Positions 1 through 6,944 of a DNA stretch of 28,030 nt are shown piece by piece. Position 1 is the stretch's first letter. Every line of letters starts with the position of its first letter. The stretch spans positions 1 to 28,030 of the forward strand of contig CAJMEU010000015.1 in assembly GCA_905212515.1 (NCBI GenBank). The letters are read 5' to 3'. This DNA is from an uncultured Oscillospiraceae bacterium (GTDB lineage Bacteria > Bacillota > Clostridia > Oscillospirales > Ruminococcaceae). Both the position numbers and the translations under genes were made by a program. Under the pieces are notes generated by a model. That model did not search any database and was not told the origin of the DNA. It was given only the letters and a program-made list of their open reading frames with translations.

Positions 1-47
1 GCACGCGGTTTTGGAGACCGCTGCTCTACCAACTGAGCTATACCCCT
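1..47 (-). tRNA. tRNA-Trp (CCA), 5' part, cut by window start
   Basis: Read on the minus strand, the sequence begins AGGGGTA, followed by T8-A9, a D-stem GCTC/GAGC and an anticodon stem-loop GCGGT-CTCCAAA-ACCGC. The seven-base loop gives anticodon CCA, so this is tRNA-Trp. The variable region, T-arm and 3' acceptor lie beyond the window edge. A strong promoter sits just upstream. In many Firmicutes tRNA-Trp precedes secE-nusG, so those genes may follow outside the window; that is inference. Confidence 0.93.
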
Positions 48-82
48 ATATTGACGGTCCCCTGAAATCAGGGCGCTTAAAT

Positions 83-111
83 ATAATACCTAAAACAACG
101 CTGCTTGTCAA
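83..111 (-). promoter_or_regulatory. Sigma-A type promoter of tRNA-Trp
   Basis: On the minus strand, a perfect -35 TTGACA (106-111) and a -10 TATTAT (83-88) are separated by exactly 17 bases. The -10 lies about 36 bases before the tRNA 5' end. A short CCCTG/CAGGG hairpin lies in the transcribed leader between them. Confidence 0.9.
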
Positions 112-159
112 CCCCTCTGGGCAAAAAAGTAGAACTTTTTGTCACCGGCCCCGCGCTGT

Positions 160-188
160 TTGCCTTTTTCCCGCGAGGCCGGTATAAT
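160..188 (+). promoter_or_regulatory. Promoter of the BMP-like gene
   Basis: TTGCCT (160-165) and a perfect TATAAT (183-188) have a 17-base spacer. They lie about 60 bases before the chosen start codon at 247 and are divergent from the tRNA-Trp promoter. Confidence 0.75.
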
Positions 189-246
189 AAAAAATAAGAT
201 CGTTCTTATCCGCGCCTTTATTGTGACGCCGAGGGAGGTGCCCTGC

Positions 247-2175
247 ATGTCTGTGGAAGATTATCGGAAAGCACTGAAAATGGGCCAGAAAACGTTCCGC
301 ACCTGTGTGGCCAGGGGGGAATACCCTTATCTGCAGGTGCTGGATGATATTTTGGAAAATTCGGAAGTGGAGCGCATGGAGCGCCTGGGCGTGGTGGACG
401 TGCCCATCGACGCCATTGTGGGCACCAAGACGGCCGGTCGCAAAACGGCTTTTGCCGCCAACTTCATGCCTTTGCTGCCCGAGCGCAGCGAGTTTGCCAT
501 CAAGTGGATCAATCTGTGCGAGGCCCAGCTCACCGAGGGCATCCGGGATCCCATCCAGGTGTACGAGTTTATGAACCGCTTTTACGTACAGGAGGGCAAC
601 AAGCGGGTGTCGGTGCTCAAATACTTCGGTGCCGCATCCCTCCCCGCCAGCGTGATCCGCCTGGTGCCCCACCGCACGGATTCCAAAGAGAACAAGATCT
701 ATTATGAATTCATGGGTTTTTATGCCCTGACAGGCATCAATTACCTGAGATTCAGCCAGCCCGGCCGCTTTGCCAAGCTGCTGAAATATGTGAACAAGCA
801 GCCCGGCCAGCCCTGGAGCGAAGACGACAAAAAGACCTTCGCCTCGGTATATTACCGCTTTGCCGCCGCCTTTGCCGCGTTGGGCGGCAAGAAACTGCCC
901 ATCACCATCGGCGACGCCCTGCTGGCCTTTCTGAAGATCTACCCCTACGACAGCGTGCCCGACCTGACGGACGACGGGCTGCGCCAGCGCCTGGAAAACG
1001 CCTGGCCCGAGGTACTGGTGCTGACGGAGGAAAGCGGCATCGAGCTGTCGCTGGCCGCCGGCGCCGTGCCCGAGGCGCCCCTGATCACCCGTCTGCTGCC
1101 GGTGAACAAGGGGGTGCTGCGCTGCGCCTTTATCCACGAGCGCACGCCGCGCACCAGCGCCTGGACTTACGCCCACGAATTCGGCCGCAGCCAGGCCGAA
1201 GAGCTGCTGGGCGGCCGTGTGGCCACCACTGCGTATTGTGACGTCCAGGTGGGCGTGAACGACGACGAGATTCTGGAACAGGCCATCCGGGACGGCAGCA
1301 CGGTGCTGTTCACCACCACGCCCAAGCTGATGGACGCCACGCTGCGCGCGTCGGTGCGCCACCCGGAGGTGAAGCTGTTCAACTGCTCGCTGAACATGAA
1401 GCACCCGGCGGTTCGCACCTATTACGGCCGCATCTACGAGGCCAAATTCATCGTGGGCGCCATCGCCGGCGCCATGGCGGACGACAACCGCATCGGCTAT
1501 GTGGCCAACTACCCCATCTACGGCATGACGGCGGGCATCAACGCCTTTGCCCTGGGCGCGCAGATGACCAACCCCCGCGCCAAGATCTATCTGGAATGGT
1601 CGGCCGCGAAAGGCCAGGCGCCGGCCCAGCGCCTGGCGGAGCAGGGCGTCACCCTGATCTCCGGGCAGGATATCCGGCGGCGGGCGGGGGGCCCGCCGGC
1701 AGGCTTGTATCAGGTGGAAGAAGACGGCCGGGAGATGCCGTTGGCCGTGCCCTTCTGGCACTGGGGCGCGTTCTATGATAAGATCCTGCAGCGCATTTTG
1801 GCCGGGGCGCTGAAAAACGAGGAGGCCGAACCCGGCACCCACGCTTTCAATTACTGGTGGGGCATGTCCTCCGGTGTGATCGACGTGCTGTTCAGCCGCA
1901 AGCTGCCCGCCGGCGCGCGCCGCCTGGGCGAACTGCTGCGCAGCGATATCTGCTGCGGCGTGTACGACCCCTTCACCGGCCTGCTGACCGCCCAGGGCGG
2001 CGCGGTGGAGCAGGAGGGCCCCTACGCCCAGCTCACGCCCGAGCAGATCCTGTGCATCGATTGGCTGTGCGACAATATTGTGGGCCATATCCCCGCTTTT
2101 GACGAATTGAGCGACGAGCCGAAACCCCTGGTGCGCCTGCAGGGCGCGCTGCCGCCGGAAGAGGGTGCCCTATGA
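247..2175 (+). CDS. ParB-like/BMP (PnrA-like) domain protein, apparently cytoplasmic
   Basis: 642 residues. The start was chosen at ATG 247 because GGGAGGTG lies just before it and the promoter -10 is at 183-188; a TTG 36 codons earlier lies upstream of that promoter. The C-terminal half (about 288-560) has the pattern of the BMP/PnrA family of purine-nucleoside-binding proteins: a YYGRIYEAKF segment, then a glycine-rich GAIAGAMADDNRIGYV stretch and a GINAFALGAQ stretch. These proteins are normally lipoprotein subunits of ABC importers. Here there is no signal peptide or lipobox. Residues about 50-140 resemble a ParB/sulfiredoxin-like fold, with EGNKR at 116-120 followed by VSVLKYFGA. The gene ends in an ATGA overlap with a metallophosphoesterase. 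No permease or ATPase of a BMP importer is adjacent. I infer an intracellular ligand-sensing or regulatory role; the ligand is unknown. Confidence 0.8.
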   Translation: MSVEDYRKALKMGQKTFRTCVARGEYPYLQVLDDILENSEVERMERLGVVDVPIDAIVGTKTAGRKTAFAANFMPLLPERSEFAIKWINLCEAQLTEGIRDPIQVYEFMNRFYVQEGNKRVSVLKYFGAASLPASVIRLVPHRTDSKENKIYYEFMGFYALTGINYLRFSQPGRFAKLLKYVNKQPGQPWSEDDKKTFASVYYRFAAAFAALGGKKLPITIGDALLAFLKIYPYDSVPDLTDDGLRQRLENAWPEVLVLTEESGIELSLAAGAVPEAPLITRLLPVNKGVLRCAFIHERTPRTSAWTYAHEFGRSQAEELLGGRVATTAYCDVQVGVNDDEILEQAIRDGSTVLFTTTPKLMDATLRASVRHPEVKLFNCSLNMKHPAVRTYYGRIYEAKFIVGAIAGAMADDNRIGYVANYPIYGMTAGINAFALGAQMTNPRAKIYLEWSAAKGQAPAQRLAEQGVTLISGQDIRRRAGGPPAGLYQVEEDGREMPLAVPFWHWGAFYDKILQRILAGALKNEEAEPGTHAFNYWWGMSSGVIDVLFSRKLPAGARRLGELLRSDICCGVYDPFTGLLTAQGGAVEQEGPYAQLTPEQILCIDWLCDNIVGHIPAFDELSDEPKPLVRLQGALPPEEGAL

Positions 2176-2819
2176 AGATCCTGACTGTCTCCGATGTGGA
2201 GAGCCGCGCGCTGTGGGATTATTTCGATCCCAAAATGCTGGAAGGCGTGGACCTTGTTTTATCCTGCGGGGACTTGAAGCCCCAGTATCTGTCTTTCATT
2301 GCCACGTTCACCCACGCGCCGGTGCTGTATGTGCACGGCAATCACGACGCCTCCTATAAGCTCCATCCCCCGGAGGGCTGCACTTGTATTGAGGATTCGA
2401 TCTACGATTTCTGCGGCCTGCGGATTCTGGGCCTGGGCGGCAGTATGCGCTACAAGGCCGGCCCCTTCCAGTATACCGAGCAGGAGATGGCCCGCCGCGT
2501 GCAGCGTATGCGTTATCAGCTGCTGCGCCGCCGCGGGTTCGATATCCTGCTGACCCACGCCCCGGCCCGGGGCCTGTACGACGGCGAGGACCTGCCCCAC
2601 CGGGGGTTCGAGTGTTTCAACCAGTTGATGGACAAATACGCCCCCCGCTGCTTTATCCACGGCCACGTGCATTTGAATTACGGTGCCCTGCCCCGCACCT
2701 ATATGCACCAGAACACCTTGGTGGTAAACGCCTACGAGCGCCATGTGTTCACCCTGGACACCCCCGATCCCGCCCGGGACCCTGCCCGCGGGCCCAAGCG
2801 GCCCCTGGGGCTGTGGTAA
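2172..2819 (+). CDS. Calcineurin-like metallophosphoesterase
   Basis: 215 residues, starting inside the stop codon of the upstream gene (ATGA), which indicates translational coupling. Family motifs appear in order: D8 in the first strand, GDLK at 33-36, GNHD at 56-59, THAP with H129, and GHVH at 164-167. These are the metal-binding motifs of class III phosphoesterases/phosphodiesterases. The usual first motif D-x-H reads D-V-E here, so one metal ligand position carries Glu. I recall the same variant in clostridial homologues, so it may be a subfamily trait rather than damage. No signal peptide or membrane segment. The substrate cannot be deduced; coupling to the BMP-like protein hints at a nucleotide or nucleoside-derived molecule. 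Confidence 0.88.
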   Translation: MKILTVSDVESRALWDYFDPKMLEGVDLVLSCGDLKPQYLSFIATFTHAPVLYVHGNHDASYKLHPPEGCTCIEDSIYDFCGLRILGLGGSMRYKAGPFQYTEQEMARRVQRMRYQLLRRRGFDILLTHAPARGLYDGEDLPHRGFECFNQLMDKYAPRCFIHGHVHLNYGALPRTYMHQNTLVVNAYERHVFTLDTPDPARDPARGPKRPLGLW

Positions 2820-3305
2820 AACTGTAATATTCTCAGCGTGTCGGCCGGTTTCTGCCGCCTACAGCGGAGCAGGGCGACTCCCCCGCAAGGAGAACTCTTT
2901 ACCGCGGATGGCGGAAGGAACCATCGTCGGGCAGGTACAGGTGCCACCATCTGCAAGAGCAGTATAACGCTCCTCAGCACAGCGGCACCATCCCCGCCGG
3001 CCCAGGGCGTTTGCCCGCCTCCTCCGTGCCGGGGCATGTGGCAGAAGAATCCGTCCGCTTTGCCTTCCAACTGTCCTGAAACCGGCTCTTGGTGGTGCTT
3101 CCCCTGCCCGGGGTATCGGGGATGGTCATTCGTTTTTCAGGATGTTGTTTCCCGATGTACTATCCTCAGTCCACACCTGAACGGCCGTCCTGTATATCCA
3201 TAAGGTCAGAAATCACCTCGGGAAAGAAAATATTTCTGCGCTCTCGGAATTATGGTGGAATATAAGCGACAGAATGAAAAATCGGAATTGACAGGAGGTA
3301 TAAGT
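2820..3305. other. Gene-poor GC-rich stretch, no convincing gene
   Basis: Short open frames exist on both strands, but none has a ribosome binding site, a recognisable motif or sensible composition. No terminator with a T-tract was found after the phosphoesterase stop. The stretch contains repeated short words (ACCATC three times between about 2920 and 2995) and GC-rich potential stems. It becomes AT-richer after about 3200, ending in the ribosome binding site of the DUF3784-like gene. I could not match it to a riboswitch or other RNA family. Confidence 0.5.
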
Positions 3306-3625
3306 ATGGATTTAGTAATGGCAATCGTCGTTCTGCTGTTGTCGATCGTTTGTGCTGTCATAAGTGTTTTGCAGTTTAAGGAAAAGGGGTTCTGCTCAAT
3401 AATGCCTACATTTACGCATCAAAGCAGGAACGAGAAAACATGGATAAAACTCCGCATTACCGGCAGTCTGGCATCGTATTTGCTTTGATATCAGCCATAT
3501 TTTTTGGTATTGCGGCAGAATGTATTCTGAAAACAGGGTGGCTCTGGTGGATCGTAAGTGCGCTGGCTGCGGCTGCGCTTGTCTATGCAGTCGTTTCTTC
3601 AGTTAAAGAACAAATTAAAAGATAA
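3306..3625 (+). pseudogene. DUF3784-like small membrane protein, single-base frameshift
   Basis: ATG 3306 follows ACAGGAGGTAT. The first frame encodes a hydrophobic segment and reaches KEKGF near 3392. It then runs out of family-like sequence. The next frame resumes with NNAYIYASKQE and MDKTPHYRQSG, followed by two membrane segments and a basic end at 3625. Restoring one base (GGGTTCTGCTC to GGGTTCCTGCTC, about 3392) joins the frames into one protein of about 106 residues, with the layout of DUF3784 proteins: a TM segment, a loop with an S-K-x-E-R-like motif, then two TM segments. The surroundings are AT-richer than the chromosome, suggesting acquired sequence. Either a real frameshift or a sequencing error explains this. 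Confidence 0.72.
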
Positions 3626-3657
3626 ATTAAATTTATCGAGCAGACAAGGCGGAGAAC

Positions 3658-3890
3658 ATGCACCCCTCCCTACAAGAACGGTTAAAAGTGAAAATAAAAA
3701 AATCGTTATTGTACTTGCTGTGGCTGTTCTTTTGCTTGCCGCTTGTTTGCTTTATAGCAGACCGCTGGCTCTATCGCAGCTTTATCCGACGCTTACGCTT
3801 GACAAGTGCACTGAAATTCGCGGTTACTACGAAGTTGGTACGCAAACCAATCCACAAGAATTTTCCTTGCTTTTCACGGATTTGAAATAG
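3658..3890 (+). pseudogene. Broken lipoprotein-like fragment
   Basis: A possible ATG at 3658 opens a frame beginning MHPSLQERLKVKIKK. The plausible protein signal is in the adjacent frame: a basic start, a hydrophobic run with a lipobox-like LLAAC, then a soluble segment containing LYPTLTLDKCTEIRGYYEVG, ending at a TAG at 3888-3890. The frames would join at the seven-A run near 3695 if one A were added. The protein stops after about 60-70 residues, which looks like the N-terminus of a longer one. It sits 30 bases after the frameshifted DUF3784-like gene and shares its lower GC. Family not recognised. Confidence 0.45.
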
Positions 3891-4470
3891 TATCCGTGTA
3901 CAAAGGGAGCAGCGCCTGGCCGGGGCCGCAGGCGGCCGCACCGGGACAAATTATCCCAAACTTTTGCGGGGGGCGACGGACGGGCGTTCCTATATGCCCT
4001 ATCTGCCGCCTGAAATCACCCCCGAATTAGTGCCAGCCCTCCACAACAACTGCAGCGCCTGTTTTTTTGCCTCAAATCCCCTTGTCCTGCCCAGCGGCAA
4101 CGTGGACAAAACAGATAACGCACGACACTTCTCAGGCAAAGGCGTGTGCCAAATGGGAACATTGCCCCCCTCCCGGAAACCCCGGACGACATAAACGGCT
4201 GCATATCCAGCACAGGGAAAGTGCTTGGTATGCAGTCTTCATTTTTTGTCAGCAGCCCGTTTCACGGTCAGTTTTTCGCCTTTTATAAAGTTTGGCGTTT
4301 CCAATTTCGTCGGATTTATCAAGGGGAAAAGCAGTCTGATCATCTTCGAATGGTATGCGAATGTCAATTACAAAGAGCGACGATCTTTCGCAAGCGGCAA
4401 ACCGCACCACCGCTTTTAAGCGAGGCTGGCAGCCGTGGGCTTTGCCGGTGGGTTTCTATTTTGCACATAT
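3891..4470. other. Intergenic remnant region, no convincing gene
   Basis: GC-rich sequence at 3900-4200 followed by more AT-rich sequence at 4230-4420. A minus-strand frame (4016-4213) ends in two CxxC pairs resembling a zinc ribbon, but it has only a GTG start and no ribosome binding site. A 34-codon minus-strand frame (4239-4343) has no ribosome binding site either. No clear terminator of the ABC operon was found after its stop at 4471. The stretch may be eroded coding DNA. Confidence 0.4.
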
Positions 4471-6051
4471 TCACAGATGCAGCAGGATATGGGCCCCTTT
4501 GGTGTCCAGCCAGCGCCACAGGCCGGCGCACACCGCCAGCAGGGCCAGCGCGGAGCCGACGGCAAAGGGCAGGAAGCCCACCAGCTTGCCCAAAACCAAA
4601 TAGACCAGCGCCCCCACGCCCACCATGGCCGCGCTGCCGAACATGCCCAGCATGGAGGCGGCGGACTGTTTGACGATGATGGTGTCGTTGGGGCAGTCCA
4701 ATTTGGGCAGCAAGAGGTTTGCCACCAGGCCGAACAACGCCGACCACAGGACCACGGCCAGGAATACCAGCAGCACCACGGCCGCCTCCCCGGCGGAAAG
4801 GCCCATGGACGACGCCAGCAGCCCCGTGCACAGGATGCTGCTGGGCACGGTGAGCGACAGGTTCAGCGCCGCTTTGGCCCCCAGCAGGGTGCGGGCGGGG
4901 ATGGGCGCCTCTTTCAAGATCCACAGCGTGCGCCCCTCCAGGCTGATGGAGGACGCAGTGGTGCAGCACATGGCCTGCACCACGCACACCATCGCCACCA
5001 CGGCCGGCAGCGCCCCCACGCCCAGCTGGGCCAGCAGCATCCGGCCCGTACTGCTGAATGCTATATAGGCGCAGCCGCCCACAGCCATCACCACGCCGAC
5101 GGCCGTGTTCATCACATAGATGGTGCTGCCGAAGTAACGGCCGCACTCCTTTTTATAAAGGGCCGCGAATTGGCCCGAGGCCTCCACCCGGCCCAGGCGG
5201 TAATCGCTGCGGGTGCTGCGGCTGGCCACGCCGGTGAGGATGCGCTTATACTGTGTGCTGACCAGCCACACCACCGCCAGAAAGGGCAGCAGGCACAGGG
5301 CCGCGAAGGCCGGCACGGCCAGCCAGCTTCCCCCCGCCGCATCCCCCAGCAGGCCCGCGGGCAGCAGCCAGGTGTGGAACAGCCTGCGCACCTGATCCGC
5401 TTTGTCCAGGATCAGCGCGGCGATGCGGTTGATCTGCATGGCGCCCACCAGCGCCGCCACCATCAGCAGCATGGAAATCAGGTTGGACACCAGCGCCCGG
5501 TGTTTCACCCGGGAAGCGGTGAGTGCCAGCACCCAGCCGCCCAGCAGGGACAGCAACGCCGGGATCAGCGGCATGAACACGATGCACGGCAGGTAGCGCA
5601 GCCAGAAGCCGACGCCGGCCGGGCCGCCGTTCAGGCCATAGAAGATGCCCACGGGCAGCATCCACAGCACGGTCATATATAAATTTTCCAAATACAGGGC
5701 CAGCACTTTGCCCAGCACCACCGCCATGGCGGGCACGGGCAGGGCCAGCATCAGATCGCTGTCATTGCCGGAAAAAACCAGCCCCTGGGCCGCGAACAGG
5801 GTGAACATCAGCTCCATCACCACGGCCAGCAGCATCATACTGGGGAGGATCCTATCCAGCACGCCGTACTGGGCCATCAGCTGGCCCATGGCGATACTGT
5901 ACACCACACTCATGTACACCATCAGCAGCCCCAGCAGCCCCAGCAGGCCCAAGCCGGCCATTTGCTTTTTGCCGCTGCCGCTGCGGCCGATGCTCATGGA
6001 ATGGGTGAGGATGGAAAAGTCCATCTTGGTCAGCGTCCACAGTTTACCCAC
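4471..6051 (-). CDS. ABC transporter permease, large polytopic
   Basis: 526 residues with about twelve hydrophobic segments. The N-terminus (MGKLWTLTKMDF) is cytoplasmic, and a hydrophilic stretch in mid-protein (about 265-305, including YKRILTG and LYKKECGRYFGST) separates two membrane halves. That layout is common in ABC-2-like permeases of Firmicutes that pair with a single ATPase. The start is GTG at 6051 with GGGGAGG just upstream, overlapping the ATPase stop by eight bases, so the two are coupled. Substrate unknown; such pairs often export drugs, peptides or lipids. No accessory regulator lies in the window. Confidence 0.85.
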   Translation of the reverse strand: MGKLWTLTKMDFSILTHSMSIGRSGSGKKQMAGLGLLGLLGLLMVYMSVVYSIAMGQLMAQYGVLDRILPSMMLLAVVMELMFTLFAAQGLVFSGNDSDLMLALPVPAMAVVLGKVLALYLENLYMTVLWMLPVGIFYGLNGGPAGVGFWLRYLPCIVFMPLIPALLSLLGGWVLALTASRVKHRALVSNLISMLLMVAALVGAMQINRIAALILDKADQVRRLFHTWLLPAGLLGDAAGGSWLAVPAFAALCLLPFLAVVWLVSTQYKRILTGVASRSTRSDYRLGRVEASGQFAALYKKECGRYFGSTIYVMNTAVGVVMAVGGCAYIAFSSTGRMLLAQLGVGALPAVVAMVCVVQAMCCTTASSISLEGRTLWILKEAPIPARTLLGAKAALNLSLTVPSSILCTGLLASSMGLSAGEAAVVLLVFLAVVLWSALFGLVANLLLPKLDCPNDTIIVKQSAASMLGMFGSAAMVGVGALVYLVLGKLVGFLPFAVGSALALLAVCAGLWRWLDTKGAHILLHL

Positions 6052-6790
6052 GGCTTTCCTCCCCTTTCACGGACGCGCCGCCCTCGGCGGCCAGCTCCAG
6101 GAACACCTGCTCCAGGCTCTCGTCGCCCACCACACTGGCGGTGGCTCCCTGGCGCACCAGGCGCCCGCCCTTTACGATGACGATATGGTCGCACAATTTC
6201 TCGGCCACTTCCAGCACGTGGGTGGAGAACAGCACCGCCCCGCCCTGGTCGCACTGCTCCCGCAAAAAGCCCTTCATGACAAAAGCAGCCTGCGGGTCCA
6301 GGCCCACAAAAGGTTCGTCCAGCAGCAGCAGCTTGGGCGCGCGCAGGAAGGCCGAGATCAGGGCCAGCTTCTGCTTCATGCCGTGGCTGTAGCCGCCGAT
6401 GGGGCTGCCCAGGGCGCCCGTCAGCTCAAAGGCGTCGGCGTATTTGCGGATGCGCTCGGTGCGTTCGGCCGCCGGGATGCCGTAGATATCCGCGATGAAT
6501 TTCAGGTATTTTACACCCGTCATGAACTCATACAGGTCCGGGTTGTCGGGTAGGAAAGCCGTCACCTGTTTGGCCGCCACCGGCTGGGTGCGGATATCGT
6601 GCCCGTCAATGGTGATGGTGCCCTCGTCAAAATCCAGGATGCCGGCCACACAGCGCAGCGTGGTGGTTTTGCCGGCGCCGTTGTGGCCGATGAACCCCAC
6701 GATCTTGCCCGCCGGCACCTCGAATGAAAGATCCTCAACGGCCCGTTTGCCGCCGGAATATGTTTTGGACAGATGCTCGATGGTCAGCAT
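6044..6790 (-). CDS. ABC transporter ATP-binding protein
   Basis: 248 residues. Walker A GHNGAGKTT at 35-43, a D-N-P variant of the Q-loop region at 82-84, signature YSHGMKQK at 134-141 (a variant of LSGGQ), Walker B LLLLDEP at 154-160, and the switch histidine H191 in STHV. The YSHGM signature and the D-x-x-D-Y-like region are typical of ATPases paired with ABC-2 type exporters. AGGGAGGA precedes the ATG. It is first in a two-gene operon with the permease, behind a clear promoter and a palindromic operator candidate. Confidence 0.95.
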   Translation of the reverse strand: MLTIEHLSKTYSGGKRAVEDLSFEVPAGKIVGFIGHNGAGKTTTLRCVAGILDFDEGTITIDGHDIRTQPVAAKQVTAFLPDNPDLYEFMTGVKYLKFIADIYGIPAAERTERIRKYADAFELTGALGSPIGGYSHGMKQKLALISAFLRAPKLLLLDEPFVGLDPQAAFVMKGFLREQCDQGGAVLFSTHVLEVAEKLCDHIVIVKGGRLVRQGATASVVGDESLEQVFLELAAEGGASVKGEESRG

Positions 6791-6819
6791 GATGAATCCT
6801 CCCTGCTCCCCTTTATTTT

Positions 6820-6844
6820 GACATTTATCTATTTGATAAATATC
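6820..6844. promoter_or_regulatory. Inverted-repeat operator candidate of the ABC operon
   Basis: ATTTATC (6823-6829) and GATAAAT (6835-6841) form a perfect 7-bp inverted repeat with a 5-base centre. With the flanks (6820-6844), 9 of 10 positions per arm match. It lies between the -10 box and the ribosome binding site, a typical place for a repressor such as a GntR/YtrA- or TetR-type regulator. The regulator itself is not in the window. Confidence 0.6.
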
Positions 6845-6851
6845 TAACCGT

Positions 6852-6879
6852 ATTATAGCATGCGTGAAAAGTTTGTCAA
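6852..6879 (-). promoter_or_regulatory. Promoter of the ABC exporter operon
   Basis: Perfect -35 TTGACA (6874-6879) and perfect -10 TATAAT (6852-6857) on the minus strand with a 16-base spacer. It starts shortly after the terminator of the preceding operon. Confidence 0.9.
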
Positions 6880-6892
6880 TAGCTTTCCGCGC

Positions 6893-6928
6893 GAAAAAGC
6901 CCCGGCGGCCGCAAGGGGCCGCCGGGGC
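6893..6928 (-). terminator. Intrinsic terminator after the 7-alpha-HSDH-like gene
   Basis: A 12-bp perfect GC-rich stem (6899-6910 with 6917-6928) and a six-base loop, followed on the minus strand by five T. It lies 17 bases after the dehydrogenase stop and just before the ABC promoter. Confidence 0.88.
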
Positions 6929-6944
6929 GCTGGAAGTTTTTTAT

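Noticed and set aside
142..2088. A 648-codon open frame on the minus strand
   Set aside because: It is antisense to the BMP-like gene, has no ribosome binding site or recognisable domain, and reflects GC-rich codon bias of the real gene.
2820..3000. Possible glycine or other riboswitch after the phosphoesterase
   Set aside because: Short GGAG and ACCG words recall one, but the conserved core and pairing pattern could not be assembled, and no suitable downstream gene is present.
2838..3203. Plus-strand open frame of 121 codons and its minus-strand counterpart (2732-3070)
   Set aside because: Cys/Pro/Arg-rich composition with no ribosome binding site; the frames look like chance readings of GC-rich DNA.
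4239..4343. 34-codon minus-strand frame ending in a basic KRAADKK-like tail
   Set aside because: No ribosome binding site and no family recognised; possibly a fragment but not supported as a gene.
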